DNA of 33,448 nt. Origin: Chloroflexota bacterium. GTDB lineage: Bacteria > Chloroflexota > Anaerolineae > Anaerolineales > E44-bin32. A program made the position numbers and the translations under genes. Within the stretch, counting starts at the first letter, position 1, and every line of letters begins with the position of its first letter. Below, piece after piece: positions 26,243 to 33,448 of the stretch. The notes beneath the pieces are model-generated. The model was not told where the DNA came from and searched no databases. It worked only from the letters and a program-made list of their open reading frames with translations. The DNA lies in contig JADFRQ010000032.1 of the NCBI GenBank assembly GCA_022561215.1, positions 1 to 33,448 on the forward strand, written 5' to 3'.

Positions 26243-27547
26243 CTACATTGCACCTTCCAATGAAAATACCGCGCTGGGCGTCTTCAAAAGAATCTCGAGA
26301 TCCAATAGCAACGATTGATTTTCGATATACCAAATGTCCATGCGTGCCATCTCATCAAATCCTGCGCTGCTGCGCGAGGTCACCTGCCATAATCCGGTTA
26401 TCCCAGGTTTGGCGGCCAATCGTTGATGATGCCACTGCTGGTACATTTCCGATTCATAGGGAATTGCGGGACGCGGTCCAACCATTCCCATATCGCCTTT
26501 GAGAACATTCCAAAGTTGAGGAAGTTCGTCGAGACTTGTTTTACGCAAGAATTTGCCGACACGGGTAATGCGCGGGTCGTTAATAATTTTGCGGACACCC
26601 GATTCCTCACCCTGAATGTCTTTCATCATGGATTCGTCGTTATTGATCAATGCACTTATGTAGCTCCTGTGCAGTTCATCATCTGCATCAACGTACATCG
26701 TTCGCAGTTTGAATATGGAAAACGTTGTGGCCACCTCGGATTCTCCACGACGCTTAAAGCCGATACGCTCCTGTTTAAAGATCACAGGGCCTTTTGACTC
26801 AAGCTTGATCAAGATTGCCAAAAGGAGAAGGACAGGGGCAACAATTAGCGCAGCGATGGAGGCGATCAGTATGTCAATTGCACGCTTTATGATAAAAAAG
26901 GATTTTTGTCTGGCATAGGCTTTCGAAAAATCTGGAGGATTTTCCCTCTCGAGCATATTTTCCCGCTGGGCAAGCTTCCGCTCGTTCGCCTCCAATATCG
27001 CAAATATTTTCCCGGTTAATTGCATGATGTTGATGGGTTTGCGCAGATAATCCACGGCGCCCATTTCGATGCCGTGCGCAATGTCACTCACTCGACTGCG
27101 GGCGGTGAGAAAGAGTACCGGCACATCCGATATCCTTTTCATACGCTGGAAGGTTTCCCATCCATCCATCCCTGGCATCATCACATCGAGGATGACGACA
27201 TCGGGCTTACCTACTTTGACCTTCTCCAATCCGCTCCAGCCATCGTGCGCTGTATCGACTTCCAAATTTCGCTGTCGCAGAAGATTCGCAAGCAATACGC
27301 AGGTGTCCGGATCATCATCAATGATTAAAATTCTTGCTTGGGTCACGCGATTATCTCCATCCTCAGACACGCCCTCCGTCTTCCAGCGTTCCACGAGAAG
27401 CAACCCTTGTGTTCCTACCAAGCTTTCTTCGATTGAAATAAATTGAAAATGCTTCCACTCATCGTCGCCCAATAAAAGGTGTGTTAAATATGAAACCGGC
27501 GCTTGGGCCGGTTTCGCTTTTAGCTCCCCGAAAGCCCTGCCGATCAT
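26243..27547 (-). CDS. Response-regulator receiver domain fused to initiating sugar phosphotransferase
   Basis: 434 residues. Residues 71-190 are a complete REC domain: acidic pocket D77/D78/D79, phospho-acceptor D121 in 'ILDVMMPGMDGW', T148 and K170-P171. Residues 215-434 are a bacterial sugar transferase (monotopic phosphoglycosyltransferase): re-entrant hydrophobic helix at 222-250, 'KQERIGFKRRG', 'FKLRTM', catalytic D340-E341 in 'TSLDELPQLWNVLKGDM', and 'VGPRPAIPYE', 'KPGITGLWQV'. The PGT domain moves a sugar phosphate from a UDP-sugar to undecaprenyl phosphate and so starts each repeat unit. No periplasmic or five-helix N-terminal part is present. The N-terminal 67 residues are of unknown type and may not be translated (see the GTG start at 27346). 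It is first in its operon. Confidence 0.9.
   Translation of the reverse strand: MIGRAFGELKAKPAQAPVSYLTHLLLGDDEWKHFQFISIEESLVGTQGLLLVERWKTEGVSEDGDNRVTQARILIIDDDPDTCVLLANLLRQRNLEVDTAHDGWSGLEKVKVGKPDVVILDVMMPGMDGWETFQRMKRISDVPVLFLTARSRVSDIAHGIEMGAVDYLRKPINIMQLTGKIFAILEANERKLAQRENMLERENPPDFSKAYARQKSFFIIKRAIDILIASIAALIVAPVLLLLAILIKLESKGPVIFKQERIGFKRRGESEVATTFSIFKLRTMYVDADDELHRSYISALINNDESMMKDIQGEESGVRKIINDPRITRVGKFLRKTSLDELPQLWNVLKGDMGMVGPRPAIPYESEMYQQWHHQRLAAKPGITGLWQVTSRSSAGFDEMARMDIWYIENQSLLLDLEILLKTPSAVFSLEGAM
27344..27358 (-). promoter_or_regulatory. Alternative GTG start with ribosome site for the REC-transferase fusion
   Basis: GGAG at 27355-27358 (minus strand) stands 8 bases before an in-frame GTG at 27346-27344. 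This would start the protein five residues before the first REC strand, the usual place. The ATG at 27547 has no clear ribosome site at good spacing (GAGAAG ends directly at it). The short form would be 367 residues. Confidence 0.5.
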
Positions 27548-27663
27548 CTTCTCGGCTAGCGACCAATATAGGCTGACGGTTCATCGCTTCCATGCTTAAT
27601 GTCTATTTATTGTTGTGAGACCTCGAATATTGCCACGTTGTCGATTCGAAGGATTAAGCATTA

Positions 27664-27773
27664 ACCTTAAAATTTTCTTATTTTTTCGAGGTGTTACCTT
27701 AAATAAAATCTTACCTAACTCAACTGGTGAAGTCAACGAAACTAGGTCCGAAAGGCCTCACAACAACCTTAAA
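27664..27773 (-). promoter_or_regulatory. Three copies of TTTAAGGT around the operon promoter
   Basis: Read on the minus strand, TTTAAGGT occurs at 27773-27766, 27703-27696 and 27671-27664. The first is about 30 bases upstream of the -35 box, the second covers the predicted transcription start and the third is downstream. All three are followed by T or A and then A/G-rich sequence. They are candidate binding sites for a regulator; no protein can be named. Confidence 0.4.
27708..27736 (-). promoter_or_regulatory. Sigma70-like promoter for the polysaccharide operon
   Basis: On the minus strand, TTGACT (27736-27731) and TAAGAT (27713-27708) are 17 bases apart, matching 5/6 and 4/6 of the consensus. 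The predicted start near 27701 would give a leader of about 150 bases before the ATG at 27547, or about 355 before the GTG at 27346. Confidence 0.5.
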
Positions 27774-27832
27774 TTTTTAAGTTGAATTCTCTGTAATTGT
27801 GGGTAGTTAACTCCCATCAAGGAAACTACGGA

Positions 27833-27859
27833 TTGCAAGTGGGCATTTACTGGTATGAT
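27833..27859 (+). promoter_or_regulatory. Possible extended -10 promoter for the glycoside hydrolase gene
   Basis: TGG-TATGAT at 27851-27859 is an extended -10 element. TTGCAA at 27833-27838 is a poor -35 box at 15-base spacing. The leader would be about 300 bases, which is long, so this is tentative. Confidence 0.28.
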
Positions 27860-28166
27860 GATCAGACGCGGAGCGTGAACGGAACGACGCGTTAGTGGTT
27901 ATTCGAGAGAGTGGAGATTGGATAACCATTGGCAATCCTCGAAGTAGATGCGCATCTTATTGGTGTGTTCACTGTTATAACACGAAAGCGAAGCGATGAA
28001 GAACAGCGCGGGTTGTTACGGGATTTTTTCCCAAACCAACGATTGGCTTCTGAGACATCCTCGCTGTTGGCAATAACAATGAAATTCCTTTTCAAGAAAA
28101 CGCATGATTGCATAACATCATCCTGCGTTTGAACAATGTTTCACTTGTGCAAGGACCGCATTCCTG

Positions 28167-29658
28167 ATGGATAAAATTAAGTATCGAAAGCATTATCACA
28201 TCAGGGGGATGGCAGTTGTGCTTGCCCTCGCGCTTGCCTCGATCCTCGTTGCTACCCATTCCAATAGCGAAGCAGGGAATGGAAGCCTTCCGCCACTTGG
28301 AATTCCCCAAAACTCCACAAGCCAGCTGAATGGCGCACCAACAAGTATTATTTATCTTCCCGTCGTGCATCATGGTGGGGAACGGTTGACCACGCTCTTC
28401 GGCGTTGAAACGCGCATGGACGCTGCAGGAGGATTAGGCAAAATTAATCAAGCGAATACGTACTGGGTGCATGGCGCCTGGATCCACTGGTCGGATGTCG
28501 AACCCACAATGGGCGCAAGGGACTGGGCAGCGGTGGCGAATGAAGAACAGAAGCTGATTAATGCAGCAACCTACAATCTCGAGCCGATCGTGCTCGTGCG
28601 TTCAACACCAGACTGGGCGCAGAGATTTCCCGGGATTCAATGTGGGCAAATCCTGCCCGATAAGCTAGACGAATTCGCCGCCTTTATGGGCGACCTCGTC
28701 ACGCGCTATAGCCAAGAACCCTATAACGTTAAATATTTTGAAATATGGAATGAGCCCGACGTTGCGCCTAGCCTCGTTGCCCCTGATAGCACCCATGGTT
28801 GTTGGGGGGATTTAACGGACCCCTACTACGGAGGCGGGGATTACGGCGAAATGCTCAAGGTCGTTTATCCGGCGATCAAAGCCGCGAACTCCGCGGCGCA
28901 AGTGCTCGTGGGTGGCTTGCTCCTCGATTGCAACCCCGACAATAATCCTGTAACTTGCCCCCTCGCTTTATCTCAAGGGCATTCTTGAGGCTGGCGCCGG
29001 AGATTACTTCGATGGTGTGAGTTTCCATTCCTACGATTACTACCACGGTGAGCTCGGAAAGTACGGCAATCTTAATTGGCAGAGCTTCTGGTTTTCGACG
29101 GGACCGGTTATCAAAGCAAAAGCGACCTACCTGAAGACCTTGTTGGCCAGCTATGGCTATACAGACAAAATCTTGATCAATACCGAAGGTGCTTTAATTT
29201 GCCGCTCCTTTTTTACCACCTGTGATGCTACCTTTGAAACCACAAAAGCCTACTACCTGGCACAATCGTATGCCACGGCGATTGCCATGGATCTCAAAGG
29301 TAATCTTTGGTACAAAGTTCTCGGATGGCCCGGGAGTTTCACTGCATTATTAGATCCAGATCTTGACCCATATCCTGCTTTTAACACCTATGCGTTTACA
29401 TCAAACTTTTTGAAAGATGCGGTCTTCAACCGCGAAATAACAGAGTTTCCCGACGTGATGGGTTATGAGTTTGACCGCGGGGATCGACTCGTTTGGGTAC
29501 TATGGTTAAAGGACGGAAGCGCGCACTCGGTCCCGCTGCCCGAAACCCCATTATCTGTGAATGAAATTTCCGCGGATGGTTCCCCCTCTTCGCTTACCCC
29601 TGGCAGTTCCCTGAACGTCACCCTGGCGCCCTTATTCGTAGAATGGAATACGCCGTAG
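28167..29658 (+). pseudogene. Secreted clan-A glycoside hydrolase, frameshifted
   Basis: Two frames together encode one protein of about 496 residues. The first (28167-28988) has a signal peptide (about residues 14-30), a 'SIIYLPVVHH' segment, and 'VKYFEIWNEPDV' with the acid/base E196 of GH39-like clan-A enzymes. The second frame continues with 'ILEAGAGDYFDGVSFHSYDYYH' (split across positions near 28975-29040) and 'ILINTEGAL', where the Glu near 29185 fits the nucleophile. The first frame runs into TGA at 28986. Removing one C from the C5 run at 28958-28962 restores the frame as C-P-S-L-Y-L-K-G-I-L-E. The extra base may be a mutation, an assembly error or a +1 shift site. AAGGA precedes the ATG by 11 bases. 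Likely role: cleavage of extracellular polysaccharide. Confidence 0.8.
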
Positions 29659-29669
29659 GGGCACCTTAA

Positions 29670-29943
29670 GGGCTTTCCTCATTTGCAGCTGTGCTTCTCA
29701 CGCGAAAACACTCAAGTAATAGCTGGTCATTTTGGAGTGCGCAACCTGAGCAAGGCTCAGGCCTCTACTTGCGCGATGCGGAAGCAGTGCTTCAGCAATC
29801 CAGAGGCACATGCAATGTGAGAAAGTTTAGAGATCCCGACCATCAATTCCGACGGAAAATAATAGGGGCAACCGCCAAGACTGAGCATTAGGCGCGCAAA
29901 AGGGATTGCTCAATCGCAGTTGTGCTTCCCACGCGCAATGACT
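29670..29943. repeat. Pair of diverged REP-like direct repeats in the gap after the hydrolase gene
   Basis: Copies at 29670-29712 and 29902-29943 share GCAG-TGTGCTTC-CACGCG with few changes. Read on the minus strand, the second is GTCATTGCGCG...GAGCAATCCC, resembling the common GTCATTGCGAG...GCAATCCC intergenic repeat. The 190 bases between them (gap 29659-29959) show no gene that I can support. Confidence 0.5.
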
Positions 29944-29959
29944 TCGTTCAAAAATGGCT

Positions 29960-30724
29960 CTAGCAGAGTGGATTACCCGGGGGTGTCGGAGAAGCCCATG
30001 GAGGAGGTGGAGGCTGGGGAGGGCATGTGGCGGTCGGCGCTGGAGGATTCGTCGGCACAATAGTGTTCGTGGGGATCGGGGTTGGCGTAGCCGTTTTCTT
30101 AGGTTTTGGCGTGGACGCGGGACGCCGCGTCTTGGTCGGTGTCGCGACGAAAAATGGAGGGACTGTAAAATTTTCTTCGAAGACCAAGACAGGATCCTCT
30201 CCACCACCGTCTACTAGATAAACCTGGATCAAGGCAAGGCTCCCGGAAGGAAGCCGAGCTCCCACACAGAATAAATGATCCTCGCTTTCCTCAAGCATCA
30301 GGCAGACAAAATCGCGTCGGGTAGTGCCAATTTCTACCTTCGCCTCATACTCCCCCTCGAGCAACCCTGGAACGACGATCTTCACCATGGTTTGAGGGCC
30401 ATTTTCAGTCAAATGAACAACCTCAGAGATAAATGCACCTGAAAAGTCATAGCCCAATGTGGGAGAGGGGCTCGGCGTAATTGTCGAAGTTGGCGAAGTT
30501 GTGTTTCTTGGGGTGATCGTCGGGAGAGGCGTCCAGGTGGCAGGGAGTCCGACAAAAGCATTGGGGACGCTCGTTTCAGTTTCGCGCAATCCCGTCAATG
30601 CAATCAATGGCCCATTTTCACGATCGCGATAGGCGTTGGCTATGAAGAACACAGGTATCGCAACTGCAACCATAAATGCAAAGGCAACTGCTAATCTTCT
30701 CCCCCGGCTCGGACGGTATCCCAT
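29960..30724 (-). CDS. Thr/Pro-rich membrane-anchored or secreted protein of unknown function
   Basis: 254 residues. After a basic N terminus there is one hydrophobic helix (about 11-30). A first Thr/Pro-rich linker follows ('WTPLPTITPR', 'TSPTSTITPSPSPT', about 63-90), then a globular beta-rich domain (about 92-192) with two or three Cys ('FVCLMLE', 'LFCVGARL'), then a second Thr/Pro/Lys linker with 'TPTPIPTNT' and a proline-rich end. This is the usual design of cell-surface proteins in filamentous Chloroflexota-like bacteria. GAGGAAG lies 5 bases before the ATG. I do not recognise the central domain. It is separated from neighbours by repeat-filled gaps, so no operon partner is evident. Confidence 0.75.
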   Translation of the reverse strand: MGYRPSRGRRLAVAFAFMVAVAIPVFFIANAYRDRENGPLIALTGLRETETSVPNAFVGLPATWTPLPTITPRNTTSPTSTITPSPSPTLGYDFSGAFISEVVHLTENGPQTMVKIVVPGLLEGEYEAKVEIGTTRRDFVCLMLEESEDHLFCVGARLPSGSLALIQVYLVDGGGEDPVLVFEENFTVPPFFVATPTKTRRPASTPKPKKTATPTPIPTNTIVPTNPPAPTATCPPQPPPPPWASPTPPGNPLC

Positions 30725-30813
30725 GGGACTTCCTCGCCCAGATTATACAATAGTGAAACATGCGAACCAGTACCCCACCATTAATAACAACTTTACCAGG
30801 GAATAGTTACTGA

Positions 30814-31039
30814 AGGGAAGTGGGGAGCAAGGGGGCTGGGGAGTTGGGGAGCAAGGGAGCTGGGGTGCTAGGGCGCGAAAAGCGGTAGGCTGGTTTTCCA
30901 GCAGGATCGAAAAAATTGAGATTGGAAATTAGAGACTGGAGACTTGAGATTAGACACAAATATTTCTGGGCCGCCTCCATAACCAGCCGGTGGGATTAAA
31001 CAAAAACAAGTCAGGTATGGAAACCTGACCTACAAACCG
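30814..31039. repeat. Composite of dispersed repeats (GGGAGC tract, GGTAGGCTGG, GTCAGG palindrome)
   Basis: The gap 30725-31148 contains no supported gene. It holds a GGGAGCAAGGGAGCTGGGG tract (30814-30875), 'GGTAGGCTGGTTTTCCAGC' (30884-30902), an A/G-rich 'GAGATTGGAAATTAGAGAC' stretch (30917-30955) and GTCAGG-TATGGAAA-CCTGAC (31010-31029) followed by CTAC. The first and last parts match the repeats around the four-helix-bundle genes, but no such gene is present here. Confidence 0.65.
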
Positions 31040-31102
31040 ACCGCCCTTGGATGATTGAGATTGGCGAAACGCAATGTTCTTTATTGCGCCCAATCCTCAC
31101 AC

Positions 31103-31121
31103 GCTTTGCGAAACGCAAAGC
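31103..31121. other. Short perfect hairpin downstream of the ATP sulfurylase gene
   Basis: GCTTTGCG-AAA-CGCAAAGC forms an 8-bp stem with a 3-base loop, 28 bases past the stop of the gene at 31149-32876. No T-run follows on the minus strand, so it is not a typical intrinsic terminator. A role in mRNA 3' protection is possible. Confidence 0.4.
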
Positions 31122-31148
31122 GCCTGATCCCTGATCCCTTTTCACCGA

Positions 31149-32876
31149 TCACACCTCATCTTCTTTTTCCGATTTCACAAATCCCTTTTGCAAAAGATGA
31201 GCCACAATGCTGCGCGCATTTTCCTCGGCATCGTGGGCAACCGTGTCCAGATGAATTTCGGGATTATTGGGTGCTTCGTAGGGATCATCAATTCCCGTAA
31301 ACCCCTTGATTTCACCGCGGCGGGCCTTGGAATAAAGGCCTTTCACATCCCGTTGTTCGCAGACCTCCAAAGGAGTGTCGACAAATATTTCCACAAAATG
31401 ATCGGATCCAATTCTGTTGCGTACATCGTTACGCGCGGCGCGATAAGGACTAACCGCCGCACATATTACCAGCCCGCCGTGGCGCACAATTTCGGAAGCG
31501 ACGAAGCCAATCCGCCGAATATTGATATCGCGATCTTCCTTGCTGAACCCGAGTCCCTTGGATAAATGAGTGCGCACGACGTCGCCGTCGAGCAAAGTGA
31601 TTTGGCGACCTCGTTCCTGGAGCAGCGTGGTGACAATTTCCGCGGTGGTCGATTTTCCGGCTCCGCTTAGACCTGTGAACCAGAGACATAGGCCTTGTTT
31701 ATGGCGCGGCGGATAGACGTCTTCCAATATTCCCGCGATCTCTGGCCGCGTAAACCACGCCGGCAGATTGCGGCCATTGTTTAGATAGTCCTCACGAACT
31801 TCCGTGCCCGATATCGAGGCGGTTTTAACACCGGATCTTATGCGCGATATCTCCTCATAGCGATCTTCATCGGGCAAGTAGACCATCGCTTTGAAAGGAA
31901 CCATCGTGACGCCAAGTTCATCACTAAATTGCTCGACAAGTTCCTGCGCTGCATAAGGCTCGTAAAAGGGGTCGCCGTTTTCGTCCAATCCGGGCCCGGC
32001 ATGATCTCGCCCGACAATGAGATGGTTGGCTCCAAAATTGCGTCGAATAAGTGCATGCCAAAGCGCCTCCCGAGGGCCGGCGAGGCGCATGGCCAGCGGA
32101 AGCAATGCCAGCAATATTCGTTTAGGATCAAAGTAATGCGCGGATAGAGCTTTGTAGGTGCGTACGCGTGTGTAGTGACTTATATCCCCAGGTTTGGTCA
32201 GACCCACCACCGGGTGGAGCAGAAGCACGGCATCATTTTCTTCCGCTGCTCTGCGGGTAATTTCTTCGTGTGCGCGATGAATGGGATTACGCGTTTGGAA
32301 GGCAACCACATTTTGATGGCCGAAAAGTTTAAGTCGTTCGCGCACCTGGCTGGGCGTGAGCCGCAGCTCCCTAAAATCGTAATGGATCGGGGTTCTCAGC
32401 AACCGCATCGGCCCCGAGACATGCAGCGATCCCCACGTGTGCATTTCAGCGATTAAGGGATGGCGCAGCGATTGGGTTTCAAATACCTTACCGGATACTT
32501 CCTCTCGATCCCACGCATAGATTTCTTGTATGGTCAGCACCGCGATCAGTTCATTTTTGACGCTGCGCAGGGCGATCTCCTCATCGAGTTTGAGACGCTC
32601 GTCTGGTTCAACAGGAAGAGCAACAGGGATTGGAAAGATAAGGCCCGATTGCAAGCGCATTTCATCCAATACGCGCTGGTAATCGTCTTTGCCCATGAAC
32701 TGATCCAGCGGAGAAAATGCGCCGCAGGCGATTAATTCAAGATCATACGCCGATCGATTGCTGATCTGCAGCGATGGCAGGGTGGCCGCATACGCGCTGA
32801 GTTCTTCGAGTGCATCCGGTGGTACTTGGAGATCGACAAGCTTACCCCCATAGGGCCTAACTAGGCGTTCCGGCAT
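31149..32876 (-). CDS. sat: Bifunctional sulfate adenylyltransferase/adenylylsulfate kinase
   Basis: 575 residues in two domains. Residues 1-390 are ATP sulfurylase: 'QTRNPIHRAHE' (194-204) is the nucleotide-binding motif with both His, and 'GRDHAGPG' (289-296) the second motif. Residues 395-575 are APS kinase: P-loop 'GLSGAGKST' (402-410), 'LLDGDVVRTHL' and 'FVDTPLEVCEQRD'. The protein turns sulfate and two ATP into PAPS. It probably supplies the two sulfotransferases at 16075-19374, although assimilation of sulfate cannot be excluded. No reductase or sulfate transporter genes are in the window. The ribosome site is weak (AGGAAG, 13 bases upstream of the ATG). It is transcribed alone, with long repeat-bearing gaps on both sides. 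Confidence 0.95.
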   Translation of the reverse strand: MPERLVRPYGGKLVDLQVPPDALEELSAYAATLPSLQISNRSAYDLELIACGAFSPLDQFMGKDDYQRVLDEMRLQSGLIFPIPVALPVEPDERLKLDEEIALRSVKNELIAVLTIQEIYAWDREEVSGKVFETQSLRHPLIAEMHTWGSLHVSGPMRLLRTPIHYDFRELRLTPSQVRERLKLFGHQNVVAFQTRNPIHRAHEEITRRAAEENDAVLLLHPVVGLTKPGDISHYTRVRTYKALSAHYFDPKRILLALLPLAMRLAGPREALWHALIRRNFGANHLIVGRDHAGPGLDENGDPFYEPYAAQELVEQFSDELGVTMVPFKAMVYLPDEDRYEEISRIRSGVKTASISGTEVREDYLNNGRNLPAWFTRPEIAGILEDVYPPRHKQGLCLWFTGLSGAGKSTTAEIVTTLLQERGRQITLLDGDVVRTHLSKGLGFSKEDRDINIRRIGFVASEIVRHGGLVICAAVSPYRAARNDVRNRIGSDHFVEIFVDTPLEVCEQRDVKGLYSKARRGEIKGFTGIDDPYEAPNNPEIHLDTVAHDAEENARSIVAHLLQKGFVKSEKEDEV

Positions 32877-33169
32877 GGAGAATGATTTCTTCCTTTCGTG
32901 GATTTGGACGGCGCAGGTTGTATTTTACCCAATATTTGATTCCTCGGGATTCTTCAATGTGTTGGCAATTTGAAATAATCGTATTCATTGCGCCTATCTT
33001 CTATTCACCCTGACAGCATATCGTACTGCTATGATTAGATGAATACGCCCCGGATTGTGAACAAAGGCGATGTCCGAATGCGCACCGAAGCCCTAAAGCA
33101 GGGGGAATCCTTTTTTTTATTGTCGGGCCGATACAGGCCTCTTCGTAAGGGTGTAGTCTCTGCGCTCTA
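32877..33169. other. Intergenic region upstream of the ATP sulfurylase/APS kinase gene
   Basis: No gene is supported here. It should contain the promoter of the leftward sulfurylase gene, but I found no convincing -35/-10 pair. A T8 run at 33111-33118 follows a weak CCCT/AGGG stem. Confidence 0.5.
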
Positions 33170-33266
33170 GGGGCTGTCCAAAAGGACACATTTTTCAATT
33201 TAAGGCCCAAAAAACGGTTTTTTTCGCTTCACCGCAGTATGCTCACTCGTGTAAGGGCGACTGGCA
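33170..33266. mobile_element. Left half of a second MITE copy, cut by an IS481-family insertion
   Basis: From GGGGCTGTCC at 33170 to CGACTGG at 33264 it follows the MITE at 3450-3543 with about ten changes, including loss of one C in the terminal repeat. The right half with its inverted repeat is missing because the IS element starts at 33268. Confidence 0.7.
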
Positions 33267-33267
33267 T

Positions 33268-33448
33268 TGTACAACCCGGGGACATAGGTAACACATTGAC
33301 CCGGACACATGGGTAACACTTCGTGGAATACTAGACCTGAGGAGGTCGAGTATGCCTTGGAGGAGAACCGATGTGAAGAACGAGAGAATCAGATTTATTG
33401 TAGATGCTGAACAGGAGGACAGAAACATGGCAGCCCTGTGCCGCGAGT
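33268..33448 (+). mobile_element. IS481-family insertion sequence, left end (continues beyond window)
   Basis: Begins TGTACAACCCGGGGACA and has two imperfect direct repeats of GGACACATGGGTAACAC (33280-33294 and 33303-33319), which are typical of IS481-family termini. The transposase gene starts 84 bases in. The right end and any target duplication lie outside the window. Confidence 0.75.
33352..33448 (+). CDS. IS481-family transposase, N-terminal fragment (3' end outside window)
   Basis: The first 32 codons are present: 'MPWRRTDVKNERIRFIV' and 'NMAALCRE' match the N-terminal helix-turn-helix of IS481-family transposases (typically MPW-x-E...ERxRF...MxELCRxxGxSRKTGYKW). GGAGG at 33341-33345 stands 6 bases before the ATG. 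The DDE catalytic domain would follow outside the window. Confidence 0.8.
   Translation, partial: MPWRRTDVKNERIRFIVDAEQEDRNMAALCRE

Larger units (their letters stand above)
27548..28166. other. Divergent intergenic regulatory region
   Basis: 619 bases without a credible gene, lying between the leftward polysaccharide operon and the rightward hydrolase gene. The part from 27600 to 27800 is AT-rich and holds a promoter candidate, three ACCTTAAA copies and an AGTTAACT palindrome (27805-27812). From 27929 to 28132 short frames are open on both strands but show no family features. 'GCGAAGCGATGAAGAA' there resembles a worn REP-type repeat. Confidence 0.6.

Noticed and set aside
27892-28132. Small open frames on both strands upstream of the hydrolase gene
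   Set aside because: They overlap each other, lack ribosome sites and family features, and include a REP-like stretch.
27548-28166. Cyclic-di-GMP or other riboswitch in the long leader
   Set aside because: I could not find the conserved core of any riboswitch class I know; only a weak AGGTCC/GGCCT stem was seen.
31103-31121. Rho-independent terminator for the ATP sulfurylase/APS kinase gene
   Set aside because: The hairpin is perfect but no T-run follows on the transcribed strand; kept only as a structural feature.
33090-33118. Intrinsic terminator (CCCT/AGGG stem and T8 run)
   Set aside because: The stem is only 4 bp and is separated from the T-run by several bases, and no gene ends just upstream on that strand.

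Overview
The window looks like a chromosomal capsule/exopolysaccharide biosynthesis locus from an environmental bacterium, most likely a Chloroflexota member of the Anaerolineae/Caldilineae type. This assignment is an inference. It rests on a secreted protein with a 'IYLPVV' segment just after its signal peptide, a Thr/Pro-rich secreted protein, a single-chain Wzz-plus-tyrosine-kinase protein, and many GTCATTCTGA-type and GGGAGC-type dispersed repeats in gaps of moderate G+C content. No rRNA, tRNA or CRISPR array was seen.

Layout. Positions 1-3354 (+): the end of one GT4 glycosyltransferase, a complete GT4 glycosyltransferase and a membrane-anchored parallel beta-helix protein. Positions 3356-3620: a REP-like repeat split by a 160-bp MITE. 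Positions 3641-19374 (-): a long sugar and assembly block. Read in the direction of transcription it holds a sulfotransferase, a Wzy-like polymerase/ligase, a second sulfotransferase, two GT2 and one GT4 glycosyltransferases, an APH-like kinase, a Wzx-like flippase, an RfbF-like cytidylyltransferase, an SDR epimerase/dehydratase and three sugar C-methyltransferase-like proteins. Two near-identical four-helix-bundle genes with G/C-rich repeat arrays interrupt the last part. Positions 19598-27547 (-): a tightly coupled operon encoding a response-regulator/phosphoglycosyltransferase fusion (initiating enzyme), a WlbA-like dehydrogenase, a WlbB-like acetyltransferase, a Wzz/tyrosine autokinase, a DegT-family aminotransferase and a large secreted protein resembling a polysaccharide deacetylase that has lost its catalytic residues. 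Positions 27548-28166: a divergent regulatory gap with a good sigma70-like promoter and three copies of an 8-bp repeat. Positions 28167-29658 (+): a secreted clan-A glycoside hydrolase broken by one extra C. Positions 29960-32876 (-): a Thr/Pro-rich secreted protein and a fused ATP sulfurylase/APS kinase. Positions 33170-33448: a second MITE copy interrupted by the left end of an IS481-family element.

How the genes fit together (inference). The fusion protein would start the repeat unit on undecaprenyl phosphate. The glycosyltransferases would extend it with, among others, a UDP-linked 2,3-diamino-glucuronic-acid-type sugar and a CDP-linked branched sugar. Wzx would flip it, and Wzy with the Wzz/kinase would polymerise it. 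Two sulfotransferases would sulfate it using PAPS made by the Sat/APS kinase at the right end. The points most worth a second look are the four-helix-bundle/repeat cassettes inserted twice into the sugar operon, the two-component receiver domain fused to the initiating transferase, and the complete sulfation module.
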